64,000 nucleotides of DNA from Rhodocytophaga aerolata (GTDB lineage: Bacteria > Bacteroidota > Bacteroidia > Cytophagales > 172606-1), in NCBI RefSeq assembly GCF_030503435.1, contig NZ_JAUKPO010000012.1, forward strand, positions 1 to 64,000, written 5' to 3'. Below, one piece after another: positions 63,736 through 64,000 of the stretch; position 1 is the first letter of the stretch, and each line of letters starts with the position of its first letter. A model generated the notes under the pieces. The model saw only the letters and a list, made by a program, of their open reading frames with translations, made no database searches and was not told where the DNA came from. Both the position numbers and the translations under genes were made by a program.

Positions 63736-64000
63736 TTACTTATGTCTACGGATTTTACCGATTATGCCTTCCAGATAAGAAATTTTAACTTTATTTAATA
63801 GCAATTGAACAGGATGAATGGCTACTTCTTTATACCGGGATAAGGAGTAGGCATCAGCATCTTCCCATACTCTATTAGCTGAAACTAGCAGCAAAGATAA
63901 ATTTGCTTGCCGGATCAACTCAACTGGCAATGCATGGTTGATAATGGATGGAATCTCTAGTATCACATAATCATAGGTGCTCAAACTCCGGTTTGTTAAA
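63736..64000 (-). CDS. Partial: C-terminal end of a Wzc/GumC-like polysaccharide export or tyrosine-kinase protein
   Basis: Only the last 87 codons are present; the frame stays open to the window edge, so the start is missing. The readable part begins LTNRSLSTYDYVILEIPSI and continues [27 protein letters not shown]. The YDYVILEIPSI segment matches the Walker-B region (YDYIILDTPP) of bacterial tyrosine kinases and the related chain-length regulators, with Glu for the usual Asp; no Tyr-rich tail follows, the protein ends in RRHK. Its position at the head of a polysaccharide cluster fits such a protein. Kinase activity is doubtful. Confidence 0.6.
   Translation of the reverse strand, partial: LTNRSLSTYDYVILEIPSIINHALPVELIRQANLSLLLVSANRVWEDADAYSLSRYKEVAIHPVQLLLNKVKISYLEGIIGKIRRHK

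Overview
The window looks like chromosomal DNA from a Bacteroidota bacterium, most likely a member of the Cytophagales. The evidence is the AT-rich composition, lipoprotein signals typical of the phylum, promoters of the TTG / TAnnTTTG type instead of -35/-10 boxes, and a ribosomal locus with map between secY and infA that continues through rpoA-rplQ to carA, eno and a DivIC/FtsB gene. The species assignment is inference. I see no rRNA, tRNA, CRISPR array or insertion sequence.

Layout. Positions 1-10,100 hold mostly single genes: a CARDB-like lipoprotein, a carotenoid desaturase of CrtD type followed by a CAP-domain protein and a PlsC-type acyltransferase, a phytanoyl-CoA dioxygenase (PhyH) family enzyme, an M24 aminopeptidase P, an amidohydrolase and a DUF4197 protein. 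Positions 10,380-19,256 look like one accessory locus. A divergent AraC regulator faces a Gfo/Idh/MocA oxidoreductase, a second PhyH-family oxygenase, a Tat-type TIM-barrel isomerase, a GxxExxY protein between imperfect inverted repeats, a VOC protein, a 958-residue dehydrogenase/HEAT/cytochrome c fusion, and a second TIM-barrel isomerase. I read it as an oxidative pathway for a sugar-like or ether compound, substrate unknown.

Positions 19,278-36,503 carry housekeeping and envelope genes: a TPR lipoprotein, a RlmI-like methyltransferase, an unknown exported protein, an EVE protein, a vanadium-haloperoxidase-like lipoprotein, PBP1A, a PhoD-like phosphatase, an ABC-2 permease, a DUF2723 membrane protein, a fructosamine-kinase/LMW-phosphatase pair and DivIC/FtsB. 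Positions 36,666-57,827, all on the minus strand, carry eno, carA and a nearly complete str-S10-spc-alpha ribosomal supercluster. That cluster includes rpmD and rpmJ, which are easily overlooked because they are so short. It is divided by a terminator, strong Bacteroidota-type promoters and leader hairpins.

Positions 58,140-64,000, also minus, are the distal part of an exopolysaccharide cluster: an acetyltransferase, two GT2 enzymes, a Wzx-like flippase, a GT4-like enzyme, and the C-terminal end of a probable Wzc/GumC-like protein that runs off the window.

The best leads are the 10.4-19.3 kb oxidative locus, the GxxExxY gene with its flanking inverted repeats, the adjacent deglycation pair, and the promoter/leader structures that cut the ribosomal cluster at rpsJ/rplC and rpsN/rpsH.
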